From positions 7,378,001 through 7,442,000 of the forward strand of contig CM082582.2 in the NCBI GenBank assembly GCA_040954595.2: 64,000 nt of DNA, given 5' to 3'. The notes under the pieces are model-generated. The model was not told the DNA's origin and did no database searches. It saw only the letters and a list, made by a program, of their open reading frames with translations. Source of the stretch: Balanoglossus misakiensis (lineage: Eukaryota; Hemichordata). Below, piece after piece: positions 40,801 to 50,485 of this stretch. The position numbers were made by a program, and so were the translations under genes. Numbering within the stretch: the first letter of the stretch is position 1; each line of letters begins with the position of its first letter.

Positions 40801-42833
40801 TGGATTTGTTATGATACCGCAGTGAAAAAAGAAATCCTACACACAACGGGGAAAGTTCCAAGCCTCCTGGTTTTTATACAAGGGGTACCAACAGGGGTTT
40901 CTATATTTCGATCTCCACATAACACACTTTAACAGATACACTTTAGGACTGGAGTGGTACCATTCACTGACAGAATATTTGGAAACTCTGTGTCAACCAA
41001 CCAACCGTGCCAGCTCATCATTGTAACATCATCATTTGCGATTTCTCAGTCCCTTTATTGCTGATAATTTTTAAGAGAGTTCACGGTCCCTAACATTACT
41101 GAATTCTCTCGCAAGACAAGTGTGTACATGTATTTCTATCAAGACAGACCCAGGCTCAGACTACAGACTAAAAGCAAAGATAGAGCCTGCCCCCAAGCAG
41201 TGGATCACATCACCAACTGCTCTATCAGCTGTCACTAGTCCCGGTGGGAGAAAAAAAAGTATCTGGGGGAAACGGTAACGCAGCTCAGACTAGGGCTTCA
41301 CACTTGGTAATCAAACACTCTCAACTCTCCCCTAAAGAATTTGCTGGTGGAAAAAAAAGGCCACTGGAGTTGGATATTGGCTCATGGGATTAAGGTCGTG
41401 ATTGGCAAGCTGTGTTCACTGCGAGTACAGAGGTGGCTATTCACCGCTGTACTGACCACAACCATGACCCAACAATCCAACTGCAAACAAGGGGCATGGC
41501 ATCCATATATACATCTATGATTTACAAGCGTAGTTTCTTTTTTCATTGTCTCATGATCGCCAGGTGTAAGCTGGGTACCTACCTCTGGTATTGGTTGCCA
41601 TGTCAGCAACCTTTTGAAATGCATCAAGAAATGCGGAGGCAGCAATGATGGTTGCTCTGAAGGAAAAGATCATTGAAATGATGACATTAGCAAATAGACA
41701 AAACAAAGCAGTATTCATTATGCCAGGCATAATTAAATTCTTATTCCAAATTTGAACAAGGAGGCCAATGTTAAAAATAAAAAAATAATTTATTTATATA
41801 TTTAAATACATAATATACATAAATAATTTATTCATTTGTTTATTTATTTATTTATTTATTTGTATTTTGGTTCAACAACATTTGTAGCTTGTGAGAACCA
41901 CCTTACCTGAGTGTATGATGGAGTTTCGCTGATTTGCTCATGAAATCTTCCCATACCGGCGTGCTGGTCTAAAAACCAACAAGAAGTATATTTGCATTTG
42001 AACGAGATAAAATGTGTAACTTGATGTCTGCATGGAGTCTCTCTAGTACCTCCATGATGTCTGTAAATTGTCAATTTTGCGGACTAGTCTAAGCGTGTCT
42101 GATTTCAAATTTTAATCACCAAGTCTACGTTCCTCGTACTTTGGGAGGAACAAAAGACATTTCTGGCGCTGTTTATCGATCACTTTATATGTCTGTCACG
42201 TTTGAACACTGCCCAACTAGGGCCCAGTCGACTAAAAATGGGTCACTGATCAATGGAGTCCTCTGTGAGCGAGATTCATCAAGCGGTCACATCAAGGAAC
42301 GACGGCTTGCAAACAGAGAAGACCCACGCGCGCACAGAGTACAAACTCGGTCAATTTTTTTTGTTTTTGCGTTTAATTATTCATGTACACACAGTAATGG
42401 CAGAAGAATGGCATTACGGATCGATCAAATCTACGGTGTGTACGCGTGTTGTCACTTAGCCAGTCGTACGCACACACACCGTGTCATATTGACAAAATTC
42501 CCGAACAGAAAATTGAGTTGACAACCACCGACACCATTCTCACTATCGACCCTGAATTTAGAAAGCATTTAAATTTTATTTCAGATAAAAACGTTACTCA
42601 GAGATGGTATATTGTCATCAGTAGGGCTTCAACCGATACACACGCCATTTATTATGCTTTTGTACAAATGATTGATTATTCTATGAAGCATTCACACTTC
42701 GCTTTAGAAAACAATTGACCGCTGTTTTAGCGGGGAAAAATATAAACGTTGATTTACTCACCTTCATATCATTTATAATAGTCTGGAAAAGCCCTCCCAA
42801 GTTACTGCAATCGCGTTCTATGTTGCTTTCCAT
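12932..42833 (-). CDS. MTSS1: MTSS1/MTSS2 (missing-in-metastasis) homologue, 875 aa
   Basis: An I-BAR protein that bends plasma membrane outward, binds PI(4,5)P2 and Rac, and binds G-actin through its WH2 motif. Coding exons in transcript order: 42762-42833, 41907-41968, 41583-41656, 22145-22229, 21903-21994, 21434-21508, 19823-19980, 19306-19458, 18340-18609, 17421-17694, 16893-16991, 15790-15935, 15228-15405 and 12932-13821. All phases match; 2628 nt gives 875 aa plus TGA at 12934-12932. The IMD (residues 1 to about 250) is highly conserved: [60 protein letters not shown]. The Ser-rich region keeps TPPSSP, HYRYR and [15 protein letters not shown]. The later block [20 protein letters not shown] followed by DYDYYSM is also MTSS-specific. 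WH2 is at the C-terminus ([11 protein letters not shown], residues 851-861, then NDRSGPR). Vertebrates have two paralogues; this looks like the single pre-duplication type. The weakest junction is the exon 9 donor (AAG|GTTGCA). Confidence 0.95.
13382..13432 (-). repeat. PolyQ-coding repeat (11 CAA then 6 CAG) in MTSS
   Basis: On the minus strand 11 CAA codons are followed by 6 CAG codons, an uninterrupted 17-Gln run (residues 710-726). The CAA block is a pure trinucleotide run, so length polymorphism is likely. Confidence 0.95.
13822..15227 (-). other. MTSS intron 13
   Basis: A 1.4-kb intron. It holds an imperfect (GAAT)n tract near 14426-14495. A 113-codon plus-strand ORF at 14562-14903 resembles nothing I know and lacks coding character. 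Confidence 0.7.
14426..14495. repeat. (GAAT)n imperfect microsatellite
   Basis: Two short runs of tandem GAAT/GAAC, 14426-14440 and 14466-14495, separated by aaacaaac-rich sequence. Confidence 0.85.
15481..15521. repeat. (GT)n microsatellite
   Basis: A near-pure GT run on the plus strand in MTSS intron 12, abutting the HUWE1-like fragment. Confidence 0.9.
15528..15687 (-). pseudogene. Fragment of a HUWE1-type HECT domain inside MTSS intron 12
   Basis: Read on the minus strand from about 15687, the sequence gives [18 protein letters not shown], then [13 protein letters not shown], and after a one-base shift [20 protein letters not shown] and RLM. This matches a block in the HECT ubiquitin-ligase domain of HUWE1 (human form remembered as DLKPNGANILVTEENKKEY, then VCQMRMTGAIRKQ). 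The frame breaks once, at a run of five G (plus-strand C 15593-15597) with one base too many. No stop codon lies within the matched stretch. The match ends at the GT repeat. About 53 codons survive, with no start, catalytic Cys or flanking HECT exons, so it cannot be a working ligase. It is probably a duplicated exon or retrocopy fragment. An assembly error in the G run would remove the frameshift but not the truncation. Confidence 0.72.
15936..19305 (-). other. MTSS introns 8-11 region
   Basis: Introns 11 (15936-16892), 10 (16992-17420), 9 (17695-18339) and 8 (18610-19305) hold no further feature I can support. Intron 8 carries no recognisable ORF. The donor of intron 9 (AAG|GTTGCA) is weak, so an extra or alternative exon between exons 9 and 10 cannot be excluded. 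Confidence 0.55.
19981..21433 (-). other. MTSS intron 6
   Basis: A 1.45-kb intron between exons 6 and 7. A 173-codon plus-strand ORF (19945-20466) runs antisense to exon 7 and into this intron. It has no recognisable domain and I treat it as chance. Confidence 0.65.
25937..26000. repeat. (AATG)16 microsatellite
   Basis: A pure tetranucleotide run of 64 bp in MTSS intron 3. The short ORFs crossing it on both strands are artefacts of the repeat. Confidence 0.97.
29257..29400. mobile_element. MITE-like inverted-repeat element
   Basis: The left end aaaactagatcagac (29257-29271) is matched by the inverse of gtccgatctagtttt (29386-29400), 14 of 15 bases. Similarity extends inward to about 26 bp (tcgta shared). 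The total is about 144 bp with no ORF. No clear target-site duplication was found, so a non-mobile inverted repeat is possible. Confidence 0.4.
31391..31410. repeat. 20-bp perfect palindrome
   Basis: tacatgtaccggtacatgta equals its own reverse complement. The tacatgta core recurs elsewhere in the window. Confidence 0.9.
38640..38850. promoter_or_regulatory. Candidate intronic enhancer with octamer and homeodomain sites
   Basis: It contains an exact POU octamer ATGCAAAT at 38732-38739, followed within 5 bp by TAATTA (38744-38749), with another attaattaat at 38651-38660. The cluster is denser than its surroundings. No conservation data are available, so function is a guess. Confidence 0.3.
41772..41872. 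repeat. A/T-rich TTTA-type repeat in MTSS intron 2
   Basis: Runs of ATAAA/TTTA, including a (TTTA)n tract at about 41838-41860, lie between exons 2 and 3. Confidence 0.8.
41969..42761 (-). other. MTSS intron 1
   Basis: A 793-bp intron between GTGAGT and the ttttag acceptor. ORFs on the plus strand here have no coding character. Nothing else seen. Confidence 0.75.
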
Positions 42834-43260
42834 TGTGAAAAAATATATCCGATAAACGATGGTATGTTATGGTATAACTGGTCCCACGGTAAAATACAAA
42901 TGAATTCCAGTCGGCGGTGGAGAATAAGGGCAGCCTTGCCCAAGCAAGCCCCGGCTACTATTCACTGCGGCACCGGATATCACGACAAGCAAAACACGAA
43001 AGAATCTCAGTGACTTCGATAAAATCCAATATATCCCGGTCACTACGTACACTCTTGGGTGTAACGCGGATCCATTCCTGTAGTAAAGTTAGGTTGGGCT
43101 CATGCAGAACGCGAAAAGATGACGATCACAATATAGTAGGTCCGGTGAGTAACCTAGCACACACTATCCTTCGCTATCGTAAAAAGTGTACACTCTGATC
43201 GGATTTCCTGAGAGGGACAAGTCACGTGCTTTTAGCGAGGACACTCATTGGTTTAATGGC
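42834..43260 (-). promoter_or_regulatory. Likely promoter/5' UTR of the MTSS gene
   Basis: The 430 bp upstream of the MTSS ATG is CpG-richer than the DNA beyond it. It contains a reverse CCAAT (attgg at 43248-43252) and a GTCACGTG E-box (43221-43228). The transcription start is not determined. Confidence 0.4.
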
Positions 43261-46200
43261 TATTCTCTCTATTGACTTTACCCATATCACAAGCCCATGC
43301 CCTGTGTAAATTTAAAATCAAACTGATAACAGAGCTATTTTAAAGATTGAAATAAACCGTTAAATTTGGTAGTGTTCGTTCCAAATATCATTTTTAATCA
43401 AAGAAAATTTCCTTTCCTTTCTTTTCATTTCAGAATGAGGACTTAAATGTTGATACAATTTGTATAAAATTACGGTATAGGGTGATGATTATCAACGTTG
43501 AAATACAGTAACTTAAAATGTCTGAAACATGATTTTGAAATAAATGTCATACTCTGTTAATCATCATAACAATAATGTAGAATTAAGATTTTATACTTAA
43601 TATTGCTAGGTTTGATAATAATATTGTTACTGTAAAATATTTACATATGATCTGAATTTTTATTAATTTCAATTTGATATGTGAAATGACACATTATGGA
43701 TATAGCAACCCAAGAGCTTTATTTGTCAGTAATTTACCAGAAGACAAATCATAGCTGCCAATCAGAATGCACATCTCCACACGCCTTCTCAACCAACAAG
43801 AGCATTATTTGACCTTTGACTTTAGATAGTGAGACCAGAATCACAGCAACTGTTACCATTTATCACAAATAATGTGAATTTGCCAAACAGATCAAGATTT
43901 TCTGAATCCCATCTGAGTGGTTTACTTTTGAGAAATCATTTGAAAATAAAAAAATATTATACTGTGTGAATGCATTTAGTCTTTTTTAAATATTGTTCAT
44001 CCAATCGCTGGTGCCACACACACTGTTGACAATCCTCTTAATTTTGCACTGATATGCCAGCAGCAAAGTATAGTATTATACATTCTAGGTACATCTGCGT
44101 AGGCAGGCTAATTTCTGCTTTATCAAGATATTACACATAAGAAAGGGTCTTATGCACTCTACTTTTATACTTTAAGGGAATGTTCATTAGATCTTTGGGG
44201 GGGGGGGGTACAATATTCAAAATCTTAGTTGAAAGTTCCTGACCTGCTGCTTTTGCAAACAATCCAAATGATAGTTTCTTATGGCATTTGCAATTTGATA
44301 ATGATGATAGTATGTGTTGTCAAAACGTGACTGGGAGTAAACTGACAACACAGAAACTATTACTGTTTAAGCCATCAGAAAAATTCCTGGACAAGGTCTG
44401 ATATAATAGTTCTTGCCTTGAGCATAACAGTTGTTGGCTGCGACATAGCCGTTTGCAGATCCGTAAACAATGTTACAATGCAACTGCTAAAAATAGCTGT
44501 TTAAGGTGTGGCCCAACAAGGAAAGTGTCATCCATTGTGGGAATTTATCTTCTACACAGAAAAAAAAAGTTGAAACAAGACTAAGATTCATGACATGAAA
44601 AGATCAATAACAGTGAGGGAACCTAGATTAGGGTTTGAAGTTTGAAAATAAACGCTTTTACCACTTAAACCACTAGTACTAGGTCTTGATAAACAGATGG
44701 TTTTGCTGCTGATGTCAACTGAAGCCTTGTGTGTTGCTATGGAAACCAGGCCCCCAAATACTCTTAAGGGTGTCACCATACATAGCTGAGTGGCATATTG
44801 ACTATCAGTTAGAAAAACATGTTGACATTTCTTGATAAATAAAACGAAAATTGAACGAAATTTACTGGTAGGGTTTCAGTTTGATCTCAGCGAGTGGTCT
44901 CCTTGAAAAGTCGAGCTGACTCAAAGAATAAAATCAGTTTCACGTGCCATGTTTTTGTAATCGGGATGAAACTAACTGAATTTAATATGTAACAGTATTC
45001 TCCCAAGTCAAATGGAGCATGCAAATTTTATTAATAAATAACATTGTAATATTAATTCATCTCAGGATAGCTTCCTCCACGTTGGTTTTTGTTGCTGATT
45101 AACATATACGAAGAAAGATGATCAACTTTTCGCAAATAGCCAAATCTCTGGGAAAACCGATACATTCTCATTCACTGCGAGATTTATTTTATACGCTGCA
45201 CATCGCAGGGGAGAAATCTTTGAATTCTTTTTCATTGGGCTGAGTCAATTGTTTGTTTTCACTTGCGTTGCATGTTTTCAAATATGAAACCTTTTAGCGG
45301 TTGATTCTATTGGCCGATTAGTATTGCCTTACACACATGCACTGAGTCAATTTTGTCTATTTTAGACACATTTGCAAACTTGCATTTTTTTAACACCAGC
45401 CACACAGATGTTCACTTATTTTTGGAATGTGTTTATTATTTTGATGCTTTTTGCATGATGATTTTTTGTCCTTGAGAAATTATTTGTGAAAGCAGTTGAA
45501 TTTCAACAGTAATATGTACAAGCAAAAGGGTCCTCAAAACATGCAAGAAAAGTTGACTTTAGTTTGAGAAGAATTAAAACAATGGTTGGTGCTTCTGTGA
45601 ACATCAACCACTGAACCAGTGTCAGTATAATATAATTAGCAACAGAAAATTTGTTGAAATTGTCTAATTACTGTACCACTTTGATGCTACTATGACAACT
45701 CTGAAAGCAGCTGGCTCACAGCCCAATAATTAAACTTATTTGCTTGTTCACGAGCAGAATGAAACTTTGAATGTGAAATAAAAAATCAAAATACAGAGGG
45801 ACAAATAATATACAGTTTAAATAAAAAAAAAGTTACAATTCCGGTATCCTGCCTTTTCGTTAATATTGCTGCCAAAAAGACAAGAGTATCTTTTTTTAGC
45901 AGATCCAGAAAAAGCTAGGATATTAGGCTATGGTAATTAAAGCCTTTGTGTGATATAGTTCTAGTTTTGTCCTTCTTTCAATTGTCCCCAAGGCAAACCA
46001 GGCTGCGTGCATTTGCAAATAGACAGCCGGGAGTAGATCCAGGCAATGATGATTTGTAGTCTAGCGTGGTACGGTCAGAGGGCAAAAGACTATCTCTTCC
46101 TGCAATATGGAAGCACTCTCCATAAATGCTTCTTTTCTGTGATTTTTGCAAGTCATTAAAACACCATTTTGGACCAATATAAGCAGCTCACGCATGACTC

Positions 46201-46489
46201 ACGGGGTCAGGGTATATGGTATGTTTTAATGCACTTCTACAATATATTGCAAATGACACCGGGTGTAATTAACGTACAGAGAAATTTGAAATATGAGCAA
46301 TTGCCCATAACTCTTATAATCCCCGAAATCACTCACCAATAGTGAATGACTTGCAACAGCCACTGGAAATGAGAATATGTATTCAGTTTCAGTGCATAAT
46401 GACTCCTATTGTAGCACTGGGTCTGTGTGTTGCCGTTTCCAACGATTTAACACAGACTCATCATGCAAGCACTTTTATTTCAGGGACTC

Positions 46490-46560
46490 CAAATGAAAGT
46501 GACATGATTGCGCTTAATTAGCATGATGAATATTCATGAGAGGAATTGCCACTGATTGAA
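46490..46560. promoter_or_regulatory. Candidate regulatory patch with POU-like palindrome
   Basis: It contains gcttaattagcatga and the perfect 12-bp palindrome atgaatattcat (46526-46537), of the kind bound by POU dimers. It lies 3.7 kb upstream of the MTSS start codon. Function is inference. Confidence 0.25.
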
Positions 46561-47868
46561 AGCATTGTGCAGCCTGTGAAGAAATGAACAGTGTTTGTTT
46601 TACTCGGATTTCACTTCCAAGGAACAGAACAATGGTCATTGTTTACACAAACCAAGTTGAATAATACAATGATACCTATTCTGCTGGTGGCCACGTTGTA
46701 AATCATGATAATTTAAACCCTTGTTTTAAGGATCAGTGATGTCAGAAGGGGGAGGAGAGAAGGATCTCTTTGAACACATGTGGCAGAAAATGCTTGGGGA
46801 TGAAAGTTTAAACATAGATCCCTTCAGTAGATATTCCATCTGTGTGTCTATAAGGCTCGGACCACCGCAATGGTGATGAAATCTTGACAGGGGGTGCAAC
46901 ATCAAATCATGAGATGCTTTCATAACCAACGACCTTGCAAAATCATTTCTGGCAGTTTTTTATATGCCATGGTGTGTAATTCACAGGAAAAACTGTAACC
47001 CCTTCAGGCAGCCATTACAAGGATACCTAAGGAAGCCCATAGCAGTTTATGAACCCTTGAAGTTTTTAACACACACATTTGATGTCATCTCAAGATGGGC
47101 TCTTGCAGACTGTCTAGACACCACAACGACTGCTGTAACACTGTAATCTGGGAAGGGTTTGCATTTTTGTTTTGTCCAGTTGTGTTCTTCCCATCAACAC
47201 CGAGGTCCCACCGGCCAAGCTCTAACAATCGCACCGCTGTGCTGCGTAGAAACCCCATCCGCAAGGAGCTCTTAACCTTGGGTGCACTGCACACACCAGC
47301 TATGGGAAGTTTACAAAGCAAGGTTGCCTGAAAGTCATATTATCCATGATTCATGGTTTCCATCCTTCCTTGGGACACTTCCAGCATTTCCAGGATCCCC
47401 CCCCCCATCCACACTCCATACAAGTGTGTTATTGTTTTGGGGTTCCAGCTCATCCATGGTTTTATTGATGAGTCGCCCGAGGTCAAACCGGCAGGCAGCC
47501 TCTTTAAAATGGGGTGCAAGGTCTGATCACATGGCCGGCTGCCTCCAATCATTCCAAAGTCTCTCCTGCCAGTTGTCAAACAAAGGATCAGGGCACTTAT
47601 GGATGCATGATGCCCAGCAGAAGATTCCTCAACAAAGTTGTGTTCTGATAACGACAGTCAAAGTTCAGGCCATTTTACAGGTTATCAGGTTTCCGAGGCT
47701 ACATTTAATTGAAGTGGAAAAGCAACAAGTCACATCGCTGCAAATTGATACATTGTAAGGCATTTACCAATATTGGTCAAGATATAAACAACACACTGAC
47801 CATGTTATTAAAAGAATACGTCATTCAGTCAAGGATTATCCCTGTTTTGATGTCTACTTGTATATGCT

Positions 47869-47932
47869 CATTCATTCATTCATTCTTTCATTCACTCACT
47901 CACTTACTCACTCACTCATCCATCAATCCAAC
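47869..47932. repeat. (CATT)n/(CACT)n microsatellite
   Basis: Tandem cattcatt passes into cactcact over about 60 bp, an imperfect tetranucleotide tract. Confidence 0.9.
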
Positions 47933-50485
47933 CTATGATAGGATCACAGTAATCTTAGAACTTTCCTTTTGAGCTGAATTCTAAATTTAGTTCTTCAAAT
48001 TTCATACCACTTTAATTGTACGTGCACAAACTTAAATACAATACCAGGATGCAATATCATACACAGGAGTTAAAATTTTGGGTTCATACAAAGGCCGGAA
48101 ATCTACAAGATTTGGCCTACTTGTCTCAGGGCTATTCCAAGATGTTCTGGTCCTCCCTCCTATTGACTGGCACTGATTGACATCTCCCAGCTCATTCTGG
48201 GACAAGTCAGAGCTTTGTCTGGACTAGAGCCTGTGTCTATCCCCGCCAGACATTACAACAAAGCCTTACACTTTGTTGCAATTTCCTGTGGTCAACCAAG
48301 AAAACACAAACATCAAAGTCAATACTTGCACTTTCTTTGAAGTTTGGACACCTAAAATACTAGCACTAATGTATCACAAATCCATGATATGTCAACAAAC
48401 ACACAGACAGGGTCCTAATTAGTTCCATTGCAAGTGATTGTCAACTTCACGATAAAGCACCTGTTGTTTAATAATTTACACTCATCGAGGTGTTAATTCA
48501 TCAATACTTTTAACACTAAATTGTAACTTTCTTCGTGGATTTGTGATTTTCCCCCACCTGTACACCTGGATGTATTTTTCGTAAACTAGTAACCAAGCTA
48601 TAGAGCTCATTTAACAGACCTGACATAAACTCTTGAGATAAATCTGACAACTGCACATGCCCAAAGAGAACCGACATGCCAAATGTACATCACCCAATGT
48701 TTCAAGAGCATAGATGAGTCCTTAGCGCGTCCCTATAATCTCATGCTCACAATCTGAAAGATTGGAAAAGCATACACATATAGTTGCTTATTAGGAGAAC
48801 TTGGTTGCAGACATGCAAGTGTGGTCTGGAAATTCCATTTGAGTCACTGTTTCTGTTTTTGGGAATTGCTAGCAGAAGGCTATAAGTCAACACACACCCC
48901 GGACCCTAAAGTTTCTCAAGGGTCTATTCAATGGTCACACAGAATCCAATCAGTAAATGTGTAATGGTACGGTAACTTTTCATCATACTGGTAATTTTTT
49001 CTTCCAGAAACGCCTGGATCAGCTTACACTTCGTCATACATCTTTCTCGATCACCAAATCTGCACAATTCAATTGTTTTTACTTGACTGCACAAAGACAA
49101 GGTTTTCCTTCAGATGTCCTCAAATGACGTCATTAAATTAGAATTAGCTAGAAACAGTAGGCATTATGGGCTATTTTTAAAACTACTTCCTCTGGATGTG
49201 AACAGCAAGAAAATTCATTTGTAGATAAACGTGTACCTACAAAAGTATGCCTAAAAATAGAGCAGTGGTTTATAAATATACTTTTGTAGCAGTCTACATG
49301 ACTGCAAACTCAATCATGTCATTGTACACACAACTTTGTCTCAAGCCCTTGCTATACTTCCTGTTTGGAAAAATAAATTTGGATGAATCTCTAAAACCCA
49401 GAGTCCTTGATAATTTTCACAAAATAACTGAAAATTTCACATATTAAAAGTTGACCACCAGTGATGTTGAATGTCTAGGAAAAAAACATGGCTCAATAAT
49501 TTGTTCACTTACTATTTTGTTTTATTTCGGCAAGAATTCTTTTGATAATTCTATACATTTTATTTTTCAGCACATGCACAAAGCTTGCATGTCAAAATGG
49601 CAGAAGACTGGGTTAAAATGTTGCCACTTTCTTGAAAATGTCACAGAAGACAGAGAGTGACGGAAACTACAGCAGTAGCAAATATCATATCCCTGATGTA
49701 ATAAACAAAATGCAACTGACGATTTTTCAAATTACGTACATTTTTTTTCAAAATTGGGAAGACAGTTACAAAACAGCTCCAAAAACGTTTTGTTTGAACA
49801 ACATACACATATAAATATCCACGTACGAATATTGACACTCTTTAATATGAGGTAAAGGTTATTTCATAACCGTAACAAACACAAGAGCGAAAGTGTCAGT
49901 AGGAGACTGTTTCAGTATAGGTTTTATGGCTCAAGGTACTTTTGCTTACGTCTGAAAACATTTTGAGGTGTTTACAAATTTTACAATAAGACAAGGGACA
50001 CTGTATTATATACATTGCAGCCAAAAATTTCAGTAAACTTTATCATGTCTCTCAACACACAGCAAGTGCCTATACCCTGCGCCTCACAGAGCCCATTGAT
50101 TGCTACATAAGTAAATAGTCTATTACATTTTTCATAACTACAGCGTCAGGAACCATCCTGTATATTGCTGATCTTTTTTCAGCAGTTCCAACACGTCACG
50201 ACAATGCGAAGGGCTAATTACATGTACAAGAAAGAGACAAGTGAAATAGATGCAACACGTCAAGTGGGTGACCAAAACTTTTCAGATGAGACCTGAAATA
50301 TCGGGCCTCTCAGGGTTTTACATGATTGGTTCGTAACAAGTCAATGGACCGAGTGTGCAGCTGAACTGACCAATCAGCATCAATGGTGAGAGGTCACTGC
50401 AGGTCAGCAAACATTAACAGCTTGTACCTGCCCAGCAAATGTAAAATAAAATACATTGGGAAAAGCATATTTCAAATTTCATCGA

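Larger units (their letters stand above)
22230..41582 (-). other. MTSS intron 3 (19.4 kb), probable regulatory intron
   Basis: The intron interrupts the IMD after the MATNTRG codons, with GTAGGT donor and ttctgcag acceptor. I found no coding exon of another gene and no reverse transcriptase or transposase. Contents I can name are an (AATG)16 repeat, a MITE-like inverted repeat (29257-29400), a 20-bp palindrome (31391-31410) and AT-rich stretches dense in homeodomain-like sites (about 34670-34870 and 38640-38850). The size and content would fit cis-regulatory elements, which is inference. Confidence 0.6.
19306..42833 (-). other. MTSS1: IMD (I-BAR) domain coding block, exons 1-8
   Basis: Exons 1-8 encode residues 1-257. 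Exons 1-3 ([11 protein letters not shown] to MATNTRG) lie within 1.3 kb at 41583-42833. Exons 4-8 lie at 19306-22229, beyond the 19.4-kb intron 3. Junction phases run 0, 2, 1, 2, 1, 1, 0, 0. The Lys-rich stretch [19 protein letters not shown] in exon 6 corresponds to the basic membrane-binding part of IMD proteins. Confidence 0.93.
43261..50485. other. Intergenic between MTSS (5' end) and VAC14 (3' end)
   Basis: About 7.2 kb of AT-rich DNA. ATTAAA on the minus strand (tttaat, 49841-49846) is a candidate VAC14 poly(A) signal. A GC-richer patch at about 47000-47700 and a homeodomain-rich patch at about 46490-46560 stand out. Simple repeats include a G run near 44197-44208 and a CATT/CACT tract at 47869-47932. 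I see no gene. Confidence 0.6.
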
